Below, piece after piece: positions 36,569-44,352 of a DNA stretch of 64,000 bases. Where the stretch lies: contig CBDCQQ010000004.1 of the NCBI GenBank assembly GCA_965220665.1, positions 1-64,000 of the forward strand. The letters run 5' to 3'. Under the pieces are notes generated by a model that saw only the letters and a program-made list of their open reading frames with translations, did not search any database and was not told where the DNA came from. Numbering within the stretch: position 1 is the first letter of the stretch; every line of letters starts with the position of its first letter. This stretch comes from JAJDZL01 sp965220665 (GTDB taxonomy: Bacteria > Pseudomonadota > Gammaproteobacteria > Arenicellales > JAJDZL01). The translations under genes were made by a program, and so were the position numbers.

Positions 36569-36577
36569 CAAATCATC
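36569..36577. repeat. IS256 copy 2 target-site duplication, left
   Basis: caaatcatc, identical to 37970-37978 on the other side of the element. Nine bases is within the 8-9 bp range of the family. Confidence 0.88.
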
Positions 36578-37969
36578 GAGTTATGCCCAAAAGTAGTGCG
36601 TGACGGGATTCATCACTAAGCGGCTACCTGGTCGGTGTCATTGTAATTCAGTTCGACTCCATTCTTGAATTTCACTCCCTCGATCACTTTGCCCAGCTGC
36701 CTGAACCCGCGCAGCCGTCGCCATTTTTTCTCCGCACACATCCCCAGCCTGTACATCATGCCCAGCATCGTCGTTCTGCTCAGACAGCCCTTCGAGCGCT
36801 TGGTGCGGTGACGGATCGTCGCGAAGGTCGACTCGATTGGATTAGTGGTACGCAGAGATTGCCAGTGCGATGCCGGAAAATCGTAAAACGCCAGCAGCTC
36901 CTCACGATCCCCGATCAGGCATTCAACCACTTTCGGATACTTGTCCTGATAGGTTTCCACAAACCGATCAAACGCCTCATGCGCCGCCTCGCGCGTGTCT
37001 GCCATCCAGATCTGGTGAAGCGCCTTTTTCGCCTGTCCGTGCAGCATCTTCGGCAGCCGGTTGAGCACATTCGCCGTCTTATGCACCCAGCAGCGCTGAT
37101 CCTGGGTTTCAGGGTAAACCTGGTCCAATGCCGACCAGAACCCCATCGCCCCGTCTCCAACCGCCAGCTTCGGTGCATCCATGCCCCTGGACTTCAGATC
37201 CAGCAGCATCCCCTTCCAGCTCTCGGTCGATTCGCGCACCCCGTCCTCAATCGCCAGCAACTGCTTGCGGCCACACTCATCAACCCCGATCAGCACCAGC
37301 GCACACAGCTTTGCATCCTCGGCCCGAAGCCCGCAGTACACCCCATCGGCCCATACATAAACGATCTTCCCGGTGATGCCGCGCGTCTGCCACCGCCTCA
37401 TCTCCTCATTCCACTGCTGCGCCAGGCGGGAGACCGATGAGGCAGAAAAACCCTGCGCCTTACTGCCCAGCAGAACCTTCAGGGTATCAGCCATCTCACC
37501 GCTTGACACCCCCTTCAGATAAAGCCACGGCACAAACGCCTCAACCGTCGCCGTCTTTCTCACATACGGCGGGATCAGTGCCGAGCGGAACGACACCGGC
37601 TCGCCGGTATTCGAGCGGACCTTCGGAATCCGAACCGAAACCGGCCCGATACCGGTCTGAATGTCACGCTCAGGCTGGCTGCCGCTTCGAACCACCGCCC
37701 GAAGCCCGTTGCCAGCATACTGTCCGTCATACTGAGCGAGAAATTCCTCCACCTCAAGCTGCAGGGCCTGGGCGAGAATCCGTCTGGCACCGGTGCGCAC
37801 CAATTCGGTCACAACATCGGGTGAAATGTCTCGACTTTCAAATCCAATTACGTTATCGTTACTCATAGTGGCGTACCTCTCTGGTTGGTTGTAAAAATGC
37901 TTTCTACATTTAACCAGATACGCCGCTTTTTTTTCAACCCCCGTCACGCACTACTTTTGGGCATAACTC
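36578..37969 (-). mobile_element. Complete IS256-family insertion sequence, copy 2 (1,392 bp)
   Basis: It is bounded by 30-base perfect inverted repeats (36578-36607 and 37940-37969) and a 9-bp duplication of the target. It holds one intact transposase gene. It has the same orientation as copy 1 at the window start, 35.3 kb away, and is identical to it wherever I compared. Inserted in a regulator gene of HTH-ATPase-STAS type. Confidence 0.95.
36616..37866 (-). CDS. IS256-family (mutator-type) transposase
   Basis: About 416 residues from the ATG at 37866. An upstream in-frame extension to 37947 reaches into the terminal repeat and is rejected as a start. DDE catalysis: Asp in WADGVYCGLR, Asp in VGDGAMGFWSAL, Glu in TNPIESTFATIRHRTKRSKG. 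RVRIP-like and LIPPYVRKT segments in the N-terminal third are typical of the family. The frame is complete, so the element may be mobile. Confidence 0.95.
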   Translation of the reverse strand: MSNDNVIGFESRDISPDVVTELVRTGARRILAQALQLEVEEFLAQYDGQYAGNGLRAVVRSGSQPERDIQTGIGPVSVRIPKVRSNTGEPVSFRSALIPPYVRKTATVEAFVPWLYLKGVSSGEMADTLKVLLGSKAQGFSASSVSRLAQQWNEEMRRWQTRGITGKIVYVWADGVYCGLRAEDAKLCALVLIGVDECGRKQLLAIEDGVRESTESWKGMLLDLKSRGMDAPKLAVGDGAMGFWSALDQVYPETQDQRCWVHKTANVLNRLPKMLHGQAKKALHQIWMADTREAAHEAFDRFVETYQDKYPKVVECLIGDREELLAFYDFPASHWQSLRTTNPIESTFATIRHRTKRSKGCLSRTTMLGMMYRLGMCAEKKWRRLRGFRQLGKVIEGVKFKNGVELNYNDTDQVAA

Positions 37970-37978
37970 CAAATCATC
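37970..37978. repeat. IS256 copy 2 target-site duplication, right
   Basis: caaatcatc, the partner of 36569-36577. Removing the element and one copy restores the reading frame ...LDDLPENVLEIW. Confidence 0.88.
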
Positions 37979-38334
37979 CAGTAAGAACTCAATATCATTT
38001 CTCCACACAACGTCTTCAGCCAGTTGGCCATCTAACGGGTAGCGTTTTCGCCAAATAGTAGTGCGAAGTCGATAAGATTGGTTCATTGTCACTCCCTCCG
38101 CATCCAGCACTTGGGCGTCTATCAATTTGTTTAAGTGCTGATTAACTGCTTGCCGAGAAATGGAAAATTCATTTGAAGTTCGTTTTGCAATGTTTCTTGG
38201 AAACCGGTTTACATTTTGAATAATGAAATTCCGAATTTCTTGGGTTCTATTTTTCATGTTGTCCTTAGATATTTACAACTATCTATTGATAAATAATCAA
38301 GAATTATCAATAGAGTTACTTAGGCTCAAGAAAG

Positions 38335-39555
38335 TTAACCGGCAATCGGTATGGTTTTCAAATGCTCTTCAATGGTACGGACAATCTTATTATCAAGTGG
38401 TAAATATTTCTTTTCTGAATTCCAATACTGGTGGAACAGCTCAACGGTTTCGTGCGCCGTGTCAAGTACAAGTTTTGATGGCAATCGTGCCTTGGCAGCG
38501 AGATGAAGAAGTTCGTCTTCTGAAAACATATCGAAGCGTTTGTATCGACTGAAAGTGAGTGCGGCTCTGTCATCTGAAATGTAGGGAATCGTCGAAACGA
38601 AATCGTAGGCAGGCGCCAACGCGGCATTGCGCTTGTTCGGATAAATGAGAGACCAGTTCTTAAGGTGCATGTCAGCATTTCCAATTAAGGTGTTAAAGGT
38701 CAATCTGCGAATGAACTCAGCGATGTCGATATTACTTCCTTCGATGTTAATGACATTAGCGATATTGCGTACACTTGCCTTTGTGTACTTATTCTCCGGA
38801 TAGATGCCGAAGACCTGAGCGAAGTCTTCAGTATGTATGGGAGTGCCGTTTTCCAACCGGTCAAAACGCTTTATAGCGAACGCTTTTCCTCGTATCGCGC
38901 CAATCCCTTCGGGAAGGTTTGCGACCATATCCGGTTCTATGAGTCGTATTTCCGGCACGTCTATACCGATCAGTTTGGCAATTGACATCATCGAGTACTC
39001 ATTTTCAGGTATGCCTTCATATTGGAGTGATGGTAATTTCACGATCCAAGCCCCACCCATACCATGTGCTGGGATCGTCAATCCACCACTGGCCGCTTCA
39101 ATGGCGGAAAACTTTAATTGAACCCCCGCAAGCGAAAATTGCAATACGTTCGAGTGCCTCGGGTCAGAAATATCGCCGTGATCATTGGCACTTGGTAACC
39201 ATTCTTCGCCCCTGGCCGGCTTAACGGTAACAGCTCCAGGTAGGTCGCAGCCCAATGCCCAAAGTAAAAAAAATTCGCGTATTTCTTTTACACCGACATT
39301 AGCGGCTAGATAGCTACGCAAATGCCCTTCAGGTAGTAGATTCGAAAAGTAGGGCTGTACCCTTGTCTGGACAGTTCTGAACTTCGTGATGAGTTCCCCG
39401 AATTGGTCCTTGAATGCGAGTCCAAGCACAGGCCGGTTCTCATCAGTTATATAGCTCTCCTCGAATGAAAATAGCGTCCGATCACCTGGTAGAAGTGTTA
39501 AGGTACCTATTGTGACATCATGAAGCAGAATTTCAAGAATGCGAATGTCAGTCAT
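38335..39555 (-). CDS. hipA: HipA-type Ser/Thr kinase toxin (module 2)
   Basis: 406 residues. The N-terminal couple_hipA region is at about 5-110. The FSLAGVQLKFS segment at 140-150 is the HipA nucleotide loop. The catalytic loop IGNADMHLKN is at 291-300 and the metal-binding PAYDFV near 315-320. It overlaps its hipB partner by 8 bases. It is only distantly similar to module 1 at 6353-7648, so the two were not made by recent duplication. All motifs are intact. Confidence 0.9.
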   Translation of the reverse strand: MTDIRILEILLHDVTIGTLTLLPGDRTLFSFEESYITDENRPVLGLAFKDQFGELITKFRTVQTRVQPYFSNLLPEGHLRSYLAANVGVKEIREFFLLWALGCDLPGAVTVKPARGEEWLPSANDHGDISDPRHSNVLQFSLAGVQLKFSAIEAASGGLTIPAHGMGGAWIVKLPSLQYEGIPENEYSMMSIAKLIGIDVPEIRLIEPDMVANLPEGIGAIRGKAFAIKRFDRLENGTPIHTEDFAQVFGIYPENKYTKASVRNIANVINIEGSNIDIAEFIRRLTFNTLIGNADMHLKNWSLIYPNKRNAALAPAYDFVSTIPYISDDRAALTFSRYKRFDMFSEDELLHLAAKARLPSKLVLDTAHETVELFHQYWNSEKKYLPLDNKIVRTIEEHLKTIPIAG

Positions 39556-39880
39556 TTTCAGTGTAGTCTAAAGTGTAGGCAGACCTCACTGGTTCTCTGT
39601 CTAAATTTGTTTCCCTCATGTCCGGTGCGTGCCTTCCAAATTGTTGAATTACTGCATGCACTGCGGGAACAGAATTTCGGGGAACAAGCTCAAGTTCTAA
39701 ATTCAATGCACGGGCAAGTTCGACGAGGCTTGATACGCGTAAATCTACAGCCCCGTTCTCAATCTTGGAAATGTGACTTTGAGGAATCCCAACCTTGATA
39801 CTAAGTGTACGCTGATTCAATCCATGAGTTTTACGGGCGGTTCTAAGTGCGCGAGTAATTTGTTCAATAGAATATGTCAT
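39548..39880 (-). CDS. hipB: HipB-type XRE antitoxin (module 2)
   Basis: 110 residues. A Cro/CI-type HTH is at about 8-65 (LNQRTLSIKVGIPQSHISKIENG), followed by a C-terminal tail (about 70-110) that may clasp HipA. The stop lies inside hipA, so the two are coupled. The AT-rich sequence just upstream holds a short inverted repeat (ATATAG at 39915-39920 and CTATAT at 39925-39930) that could be its operator. Confidence 0.87.
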   Translation of the reverse strand: MTYSIEQITRALRTARKTHGLNQRTLSIKVGIPQSHISKIENGAVDLRVSSLVELARALNLELELVPRNSVPAVHAVIQQFGRHAPDMRETNLDREPVRSAYTLDYTEND

Positions 39881-39910
39881 GTTGATATATTAAAACCTAT
39901 ATTAATCATA

Positions 39911-40310
39911 TTATATATAGTTATCTATATCACATAACTGTGTAATCTCGTCTTTTTCCTGACTGCACCAATCACAAGATATGGTCAAAGTGTCATTCAA
40001 ATGCTGACGATACTTTTTAGTCAATATAAGATGGCATGTTAGAGAATTATCGGGCCAGATCGGACAAGTCTTGCTAACTGCTAGAATTAAGTTCAAATTT
40101 GGCCAAATTGAAGTGTTGTGCGTTCTGATAGAAGCTACCCAGATTTTCCGATCCAAATTTCCTACTAATTGGGAGTGATAGGTTGCCTGTCTACCGTCTA
40201 TTAGTGGATAGACCAGCTTGACTAGATCGGTTTCAACTGGTTCTTGTAACGAATCTTTTCGTTGCCGTACTACGGCTAAAGTGCATTGAGACTGAGGTTT
40301 TTCTGGGCCG
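39911..40310 (-). CDS. Unrecognised open frame, doubtful gene
   Basis: An open minus-strand frame of about 133 codons follows a TGA near 40311. It reads, in part, TLAVVRQRKDSLQEPVET, LVKLVYPLIDGRQATYHSQL and VGNLDRKIWVASIRTHNTS, and ends CDWCSQEKDEITQLCDIDNYI. The composition looks protein-like, with two CxxC-like cysteine pairs, but there is no ATG before residue 50 and no good ribosome site; the nearest usable start is a TTG at 40156. It may be a truncated accessory gene. I do not recognise a family. Confidence 0.25.
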
Positions 40311-40510
40311 AATCAAATTGCGTACCGTAGAATATAACCTCTAATTATCAAAGAAATATCATAGACATATCACCTAATATGTATAAAAATATGAAAAATA
40401 CTAATTTTGAAATCTGCTCGAAATCTGTAAATGTGAAATCCCACAAACAAAATTAAAATGATGGAATGATCGTGTTGATAGACCCAAGAACATGAACGGA
40501 GAGATTACGC
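40311..40510. other. Upstream region of the enoyl-CoA hydratase gene
   Basis: Very AT-rich and without a gene. The promoter of the downstream gene should be here, and a GGAGA ribosome site lies at 40499-40503. No terminator or RNA gene seen. Confidence 0.4.
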
Positions 40511-41299
40511 ATGAATCCGGTAGAAACGCATTTACAAGATGGCATTTTCACAATTACACTTTCGCGTCCAAAACAGTTCAATGCTCTGAACTGGGAGATG
40601 CTGAATGGTTTGAATGAAGCTGTCCAACTGATTGAAGGCAATCCTGAGGTTCGCTGTGTTGTTCTTGAAGGAAAAGGCGATAACTTTATGGCTGGTGGCG
40701 ATATCGTGTATTTTCATGATTTGATTGATACCGAAGCCGACGAAAAAAGAAAAATATTCAGTGAGTTAATATCGACTGTTCATCAATTGGTTGAGCGATT
40801 GGCAGATCTGCCAGTACCTGTCATTGCAAAAGTACGCGGCGCAGCAGCAGGCTTTGGAATCAGTTTGGTGACCGGTTGTGATCTTGCCATTGGTACAAGA
40901 AACTCATTCTACACATCTGCTTACAATCTTCTGGGCACTTCACCTGATGGTGGCAGCACTTTCTATCTGCCTCGTTCTGTTGGAATGAAAAAAGCGATGG
41001 AAATAGTATTGCTGACAAAAAGATACAGTGCTGATGAAGCGCTTGAAATCGGATTGATCAATCAGGTTGTCGATGATGAAGATCTGAATGCTGCTGTTGG
41101 AAAAGTAGTGAGCCAAATTGCAAAGTCTGCGCGTTTAGCTGTGTCAAACGCAAAAAGACTGATCAGGCAGTCGTTCCAGAATGATCTCAACAATCAACTG
41201 AAGTTGGAGCAGGAACTGTTTTTGGACTGTGCTGTATCAGGCGACTTTGCTGAAGGTGTTCGGGCTTTTGTCGAAAAAAGACCGGCTAAATTTGATTGA
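40511..41299 (+). CDS. Enoyl-CoA hydratase/isomerase family protein
   Basis: 262 residues, crotonase fold. The oxyanion segments GKGDNFMAGGDI (about 54-65) and VRGAAAGFGISLVTGCDLAIGT (about 112-133) are clear. LGTSPDGGSTFYLPRSVG (about 143-160) carries an acidic residue near the usual catalytic place. It acts on acyl-CoA thioesters, in beta-oxidation or a side pathway. It stands alone here, so no pathway can be read from neighbours. Confidence 0.88.
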   Translation: MNPVETHLQDGIFTITLSRPKQFNALNWEMLNGLNEAVQLIEGNPEVRCVVLEGKGDNFMAGGDIVYFHDLIDTEADEKRKIFSELISTVHQLVERLADLPVPVIAKVRGAAAGFGISLVTGCDLAIGTRNSFYTSAYNLLGTSPDGGSTFYLPRSVGMKKAMEIVLLTKRYSADEALEIGLINQVVDDEDLNAAVGKVVSQIAKSARLAVSNAKRLIRQSFQNDLNNQLKLEQELFLDCAVSGDFAEGVRAFVEKRPAKFD

Positions 41300-41431
41300 G
41301 ATTTTTGGCGGAGTAAGAATTGTTTTTGCTGTCTAAAAACCCACTAATCTTGTACTAGAGATTGTGCCTCTCGACAAAATATCAGTTGTTATTTTGAGCC
41401 GAATCGGATAAATTAAACATTCCGGCTAACC

Positions 41432-41470
41432 ACTTTACTCCTTGCCCTGTTAATGTCGGTAAAGTAGGGC
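41432..41470 (+). promoter_or_regulatory. Structured rpsF leader, possible S6:S18 binding site
   Basis: Two mutually exclusive stems can form: ACTTTAC (41432-41438) with GTAAAGT (41459-41465), and GCCCT (41444-41448) with AGGGC (41466-41470). A CCG trinucleotide (41477-41479) and the ribosome site GAGGAG lie just after. Leaders of S6 operons in many bacteria bind the S6:S18 complex through a CCG-containing structure; the match here is only by eye. Confidence 0.35.
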
Positions 41471-41495
41471 TAATATCCGAGAGGAGATCTTATCT

Positions 41496-42089
41496 ATGCG
41501 TCATTATGAAATTGTCGCCCTGGTACATCCAGACCAGAGTGAACAGCAAGATGAAATCATTAATCGCTACCGTAGAATCGTTGAAGATTCAGGTGGTAAA
41601 GTACACCGTTGCGAAGACTGGGGTCGGCGAAAACTCGCCTATCCAATTCAGAAATTGTTCAAAGCTGGGTACTTTCTGATGAATATCGAATGCGAACCAT
41701 CAGTTAAAGAGGAGATTGAGACGGTTTTTCGCTACAACGACTCAATCATTCGAAGTCTGGTTCTGCGAAAGGACGGCCCAGTTACTGAGCAGTCACCAAT
41801 TCTCAAACAGATTGTCAAGAAGAAAGCTGAGGAAAAGAGGCAGGCTGAAGAGGCAGCTGAGGAAGCGCGTAAAGCGGAGGAAGCACGTAAAGCTGAAGAA
41901 GCGCGTAAGGCTGAAGAAGCCAAGCAAGCCGAATTGGCTGCTCAGAAAGAAGCCGCTAAAATTGCAGCGGAATCGACTGATGAAGAAAATCAAAATGAAG
42001 ATGTGTCGGACAGTGAAAATACGGAAAACGCTGTTGAGTCAGTTAAAACCGATGAGTCAGACAATGATAACGAGGAGGTGACGTCATGA
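41496..42089 (+). CDS. rpsF: 30S ribosomal protein S6 with long C-terminal tail
   Basis: 197 residues. Residues 1 to about 96 are normal S6 (MRHYEIVALVHPDQSEQ, CEDWGRRKLAYPIQK). The rest is an added tail: a Lys/Ala/Glu-rich probable helix at 105-157, including three tandem RKAEEA units from an 18-bp DNA repeat at 41868-41921, then an acidic Asp/Glu/Ser end to 197. Usual S6 is about 100-135 residues. S6 pairs with S18 on the platform of the 30S subunit. The stop overlaps the rpsR start by 4 bases. A strong GAGGAG ribosome site is present. Confidence 0.95.
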   Translation: MRHYEIVALVHPDQSEQQDEIINRYRRIVEDSGGKVHRCEDWGRRKLAYPIQKLFKAGYFLMNIECEPSVKEEIETVFRYNDSIIRSLVLRKDGPVTEQSPILKQIVKKKAEEKRQAEEAAEEARKAEEARKAEEARKAEEAKQAELAAQKEAAKIAAESTDEENQNEDVSDSENTENAVESVKTDESDNDNEEVTS

Positions 42090-42313
42090 ACCGCCGGTCA
42101 AGAAGGAAAAAGTTTTGCTATTTCACTGCGAACGGAATAACCGAAATCGATTACAAGGATATTGAACTTTTGGAAAATTTCATTTCTGAATCCGGAAAAA
42201 TTTTCCCCAGTCGCAGTACCGGAACTAAAGCAAGGTATCAGCGCCAGTTGACTAACGCAATCAAATTGGCTCGATATCTTTCTCTTATTCCCTACACCGA
42301 TACTCACGGTTAA
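42086..42313 (+). CDS. rpsR: 30S ribosomal protein S18
   Basis: 75 residues, normal length. The conserved pattern RRKKFCYF...IDYKDIELLENFISESGKI and SRSTGTKARYQRQLTNAIKLARYLSLIPY fills the protein. It binds next to S6 and is co-translated with it through an ATGA overlap. Confidence 0.96.
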   Translation: MNRRSRRKKFCYFTANGITEIDYKDIELLENFISESGKIFPSRSTGTKARYQRQLTNAIKLARYLSLIPYTDTHG

Positions 42314-42325
42314 GGTGAGTGAGCT

Positions 42326-42862
42326 ATGAAAGTAATTCTGCTTGAATCTGTTGTAAAACTCGGTGATTTGGGTGACGCGGTTGAGGTCAAACCTGGATAT
42401 GCCCGAAATTACTTGATTCCCCAGCGAAAAGCGGTTCGAGCAACCGCTGAAGCGATCGCTGCTGTTGAAAGTCGTCGTGAAGATCTGTTGAAGCAAGAAA
42501 AGGCTCGCTTGGATGTTGCCAAGGTGCGTGCGGAAAGTGCGGTTAAGGAACTCACCATTTCTAGACGTGTGATTGACGAAGAGGGTCGTTTATTCGGCTC
42601 AGTTGCAGCCAATGACATTGTTCAGGCTGCTGAAGAACACGATACCGAAATACTTCGATCAGAACTTCTGATGCCGGAGGGCAACATCAAAAATACTGGA
42701 GAGTACACGATTCCTGTTGTTGTCCATCCGGAAGTACGATTCGAAATCAAGGTTACAGTGATATCCGACAGCACGGGTGAGTTACCTGAAGAGTCTTCAA
42801 TTTCCGAATCAGAAAACACCGATTCAAATGAATCTACCGGCGATGAGACATCGACGGAGTAA
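42326..42862 (+). CDS. rplI: 50S ribosomal protein L9 with acidic tail
   Basis: 178 residues. N-terminal domain MKVILLESVVKLGDLGDAVEVKPGYARNYLIP is complete. It is followed by the long connecting helix and the C-terminal domain (about 80-148). About 30 extra residues rich in Glu, Ser and Thr (ELPEESSISESENTDS onward) extend past the usual end at about 149. Binds 23S rRNA near the L1 stalk. The stop touches the dnaB start. Confidence 0.95.
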   Translation: MKVILLESVVKLGDLGDAVEVKPGYARNYLIPQRKAVRATAEAIAAVESRREDLLKQEKARLDVAKVRAESAVKELTISRRVIDEEGRLFGSVAANDIVQAAEEHDTEILRSELLMPEGNIKNTGEYTIPVVVHPEVRFEIKVTVISDSTGELPEESSISESENTDSNESTGDETSTE

Positions 42863-44308
42863 GTGAGTCGAGTGTCGCAGGATAGCTTACAACGAGAAGC
42901 TCCAGACAACTCCGCAATCGCGGCCAGATACAACGAGAGTTCTTCTCTTTCTGGCCAACGGGTAATTCCGAATAATCAATATGCTGAGCAGGCGTTGCTT
43001 GGCGCAATTCTTATCGACAACACTCAGTTCGATAGAATTACTGGCTATCTTGATACGAGTGACTTCTATCAACAAAAGCATCAGGCGATTTTTGGTGCTT
43101 TTTCAAGGCTGCTTGAAAAATCTGAAAATGTTGATCTGGTAACAACTCGAACAGCTCTCGAACAATCCGGAGATTTGGAAAAAGCGGGTGGAATTGAATA
43201 CCTGCTGGAATTGGCTAACGAGACGCCATATGCCGGAAATATAGAATCGTACGCCAAAATCGTACATGACTGCGGACTTCTGCGCAGGCTGCTTCGCTGT
43301 ACTCACGATATCCGGCGGATGGTTCTTGATTCAGGTGAATCTCCTGCTACAGAGGTGCTGAGTAAATCTCAACATTTGATTTACGAAATTGACAAGGAAG
43401 AAAAATCTAACGTCGGCCTGACGCCATTTAAAGATTCAGCAAAAGAAGCATTCGACAAGATTGAAGACCTGTTTAAGAATCCTCCAAGTGAAGGAACGAC
43501 TGGAGTACCTTCTGGATTTGTTGAACTTGACAACATGACGTTGGGCTTCCAACCATCTGATCTCATCATTATCGCTGGGCGCCCTAGTATGGGGAAAACT
43601 GCATTAGCGCTCAACATAGCCGAATACGCAGCAATCCAGAAACAGCTTCGGGTCGCTATTTTTAGCCTGGAAATGTCGGGTGTTTCACTAGCAACTCGTT
43701 CGCTGTCGTCGTTAAGCACCATTGACTCAAAACGCATACGAGACGGCAAACTCGGCGCAGGGGCAGAGGCAGATAGCGCTTGGCAGCGACTTGCTGTTGC
43801 CTATGATCTGCTGAATGACGCACAAATTTACATTGATGATACTTCCGGATTGTCACCGATCGAAATTTCCGCTCGTGCAAGACGCATGAAACGTGAAAGA
43901 GGCGGACTGGACCTGGTAATAGTGGATTACCTGCAATTGTTGCAAATGCAGAGCAAGGTTGAAAATCGGGTGCACGAAATCGCAGGGATTACTCGTGAGC
44001 TGAAATTTCTGGCGAAGGAGTTGGAAATTCCAGTAATTTGTTTATCTCAACTAAATCGGGCTGCTGAGAATCGTAATCGACCGATCATGGCGGATTTACG
44101 CGACTCAGGAGCAATTGAACAGGATGCTGACTTGGTGTTGTTCATTTATCGAGATGAGGTTTACAATCCAAATACAAAGGATCAAAACATGGCCGAGATC
44201 ATTATTGCCAAGCACCGTAATGGTGAAACAGGTAAGGTTAAACTGTGGTTTGTTAAAGAATGTACACGATTCGAAACCCCCGCCAAGGCTGACTACGATT
44301 TCGAATAG
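42863..44308 (+). CDS. dnaB: Replicative DNA helicase DnaB
   Basis: 481 residues. The N-terminal domain (NNQYAEQALLGAILID) is followed by a RecA-type motor with Walker A GRPSMGKTALALN near 235 and Walker B VIVDYLQLL near 350. The arginine-finger and DNA-loop regions are present to the end. A hexamer that unwinds DNA at the fork. The GTG at 42863 directly follows the rplI stop; a second GTG at 42872 is an alternative. The dnaB-alr order after rplI is typical of gammaproteobacteria. Confidence 0.96.
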   Translation: MSRVSQDSLQREAPDNSAIAARYNESSSLSGQRVIPNNQYAEQALLGAILIDNTQFDRITGYLDTSDFYQQKHQAIFGAFSRLLEKSENVDLVTTRTALEQSGDLEKAGGIEYLLELANETPYAGNIESYAKIVHDCGLLRRLLRCTHDIRRMVLDSGESPATEVLSKSQHLIYEIDKEEKSNVGLTPFKDSAKEAFDKIEDLFKNPPSEGTTGVPSGFVELDNMTLGFQPSDLIIIAGRPSMGKTALALNIAEYAAIQKQLRVAIFSLEMSGVSLATRSLSSLSTIDSKRIRDGKLGAGAEADSAWQRLAVAYDLLNDAQIYIDDTSGLSPIEISARARRMKRERGGLDLVIVDYLQLLQMQSKVENRVHEIAGITRELKFLAKELEIPVICLSQLNRAAENRNRPIMADLRDSGAIEQDADLVLFIYRDEVYNPNTKDQNMAEIIIAKHRNGETGKVKLWFVKECTRFETPAKADYDFE

Positions 44309-44352
44309 TCAATGTCCCCTGAATTGAGCCAATCGTCCTGAGCCCAGGGATC

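Larger units (their letters stand above)
36271..38257 (-). pseudogene. HTH-ATPase-STAS-like (DUF4325) regulator, broken twice
   Basis: Starting at 38257, a winged-helix HTH (NRFPRNIAKRTSNEFSISRQ) leads to EDVVWRNDIEFLLDDL, where IS256 copy 2 (36578-37969) interrupts. On the other side the same frame resumes as PENVLEIWHYGFTEMFN, the start of a GHKL-type ATPase domain. It then jumps frame straight to VPVRLAQYNCENLITRSQAK and FADEVFRVFPN, the STAS-like DUF4325 domain that ends at 36271. About 170 residues of ATPase domain are missing compared with the intact family as I recall it. This second lesion is a deletion with frameshift, independent of the IS. The gene lies 77 bp downstream of hipA on the same strand. 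Confidence 0.82.

Noticed and set aside
1..37969. A composite transposon bounded by the two IS256 copies
   Set aside because: The 35 kb between them includes ftsK, serS, aceEF-lpd and ssb in their normal core order, so it is not cargo.
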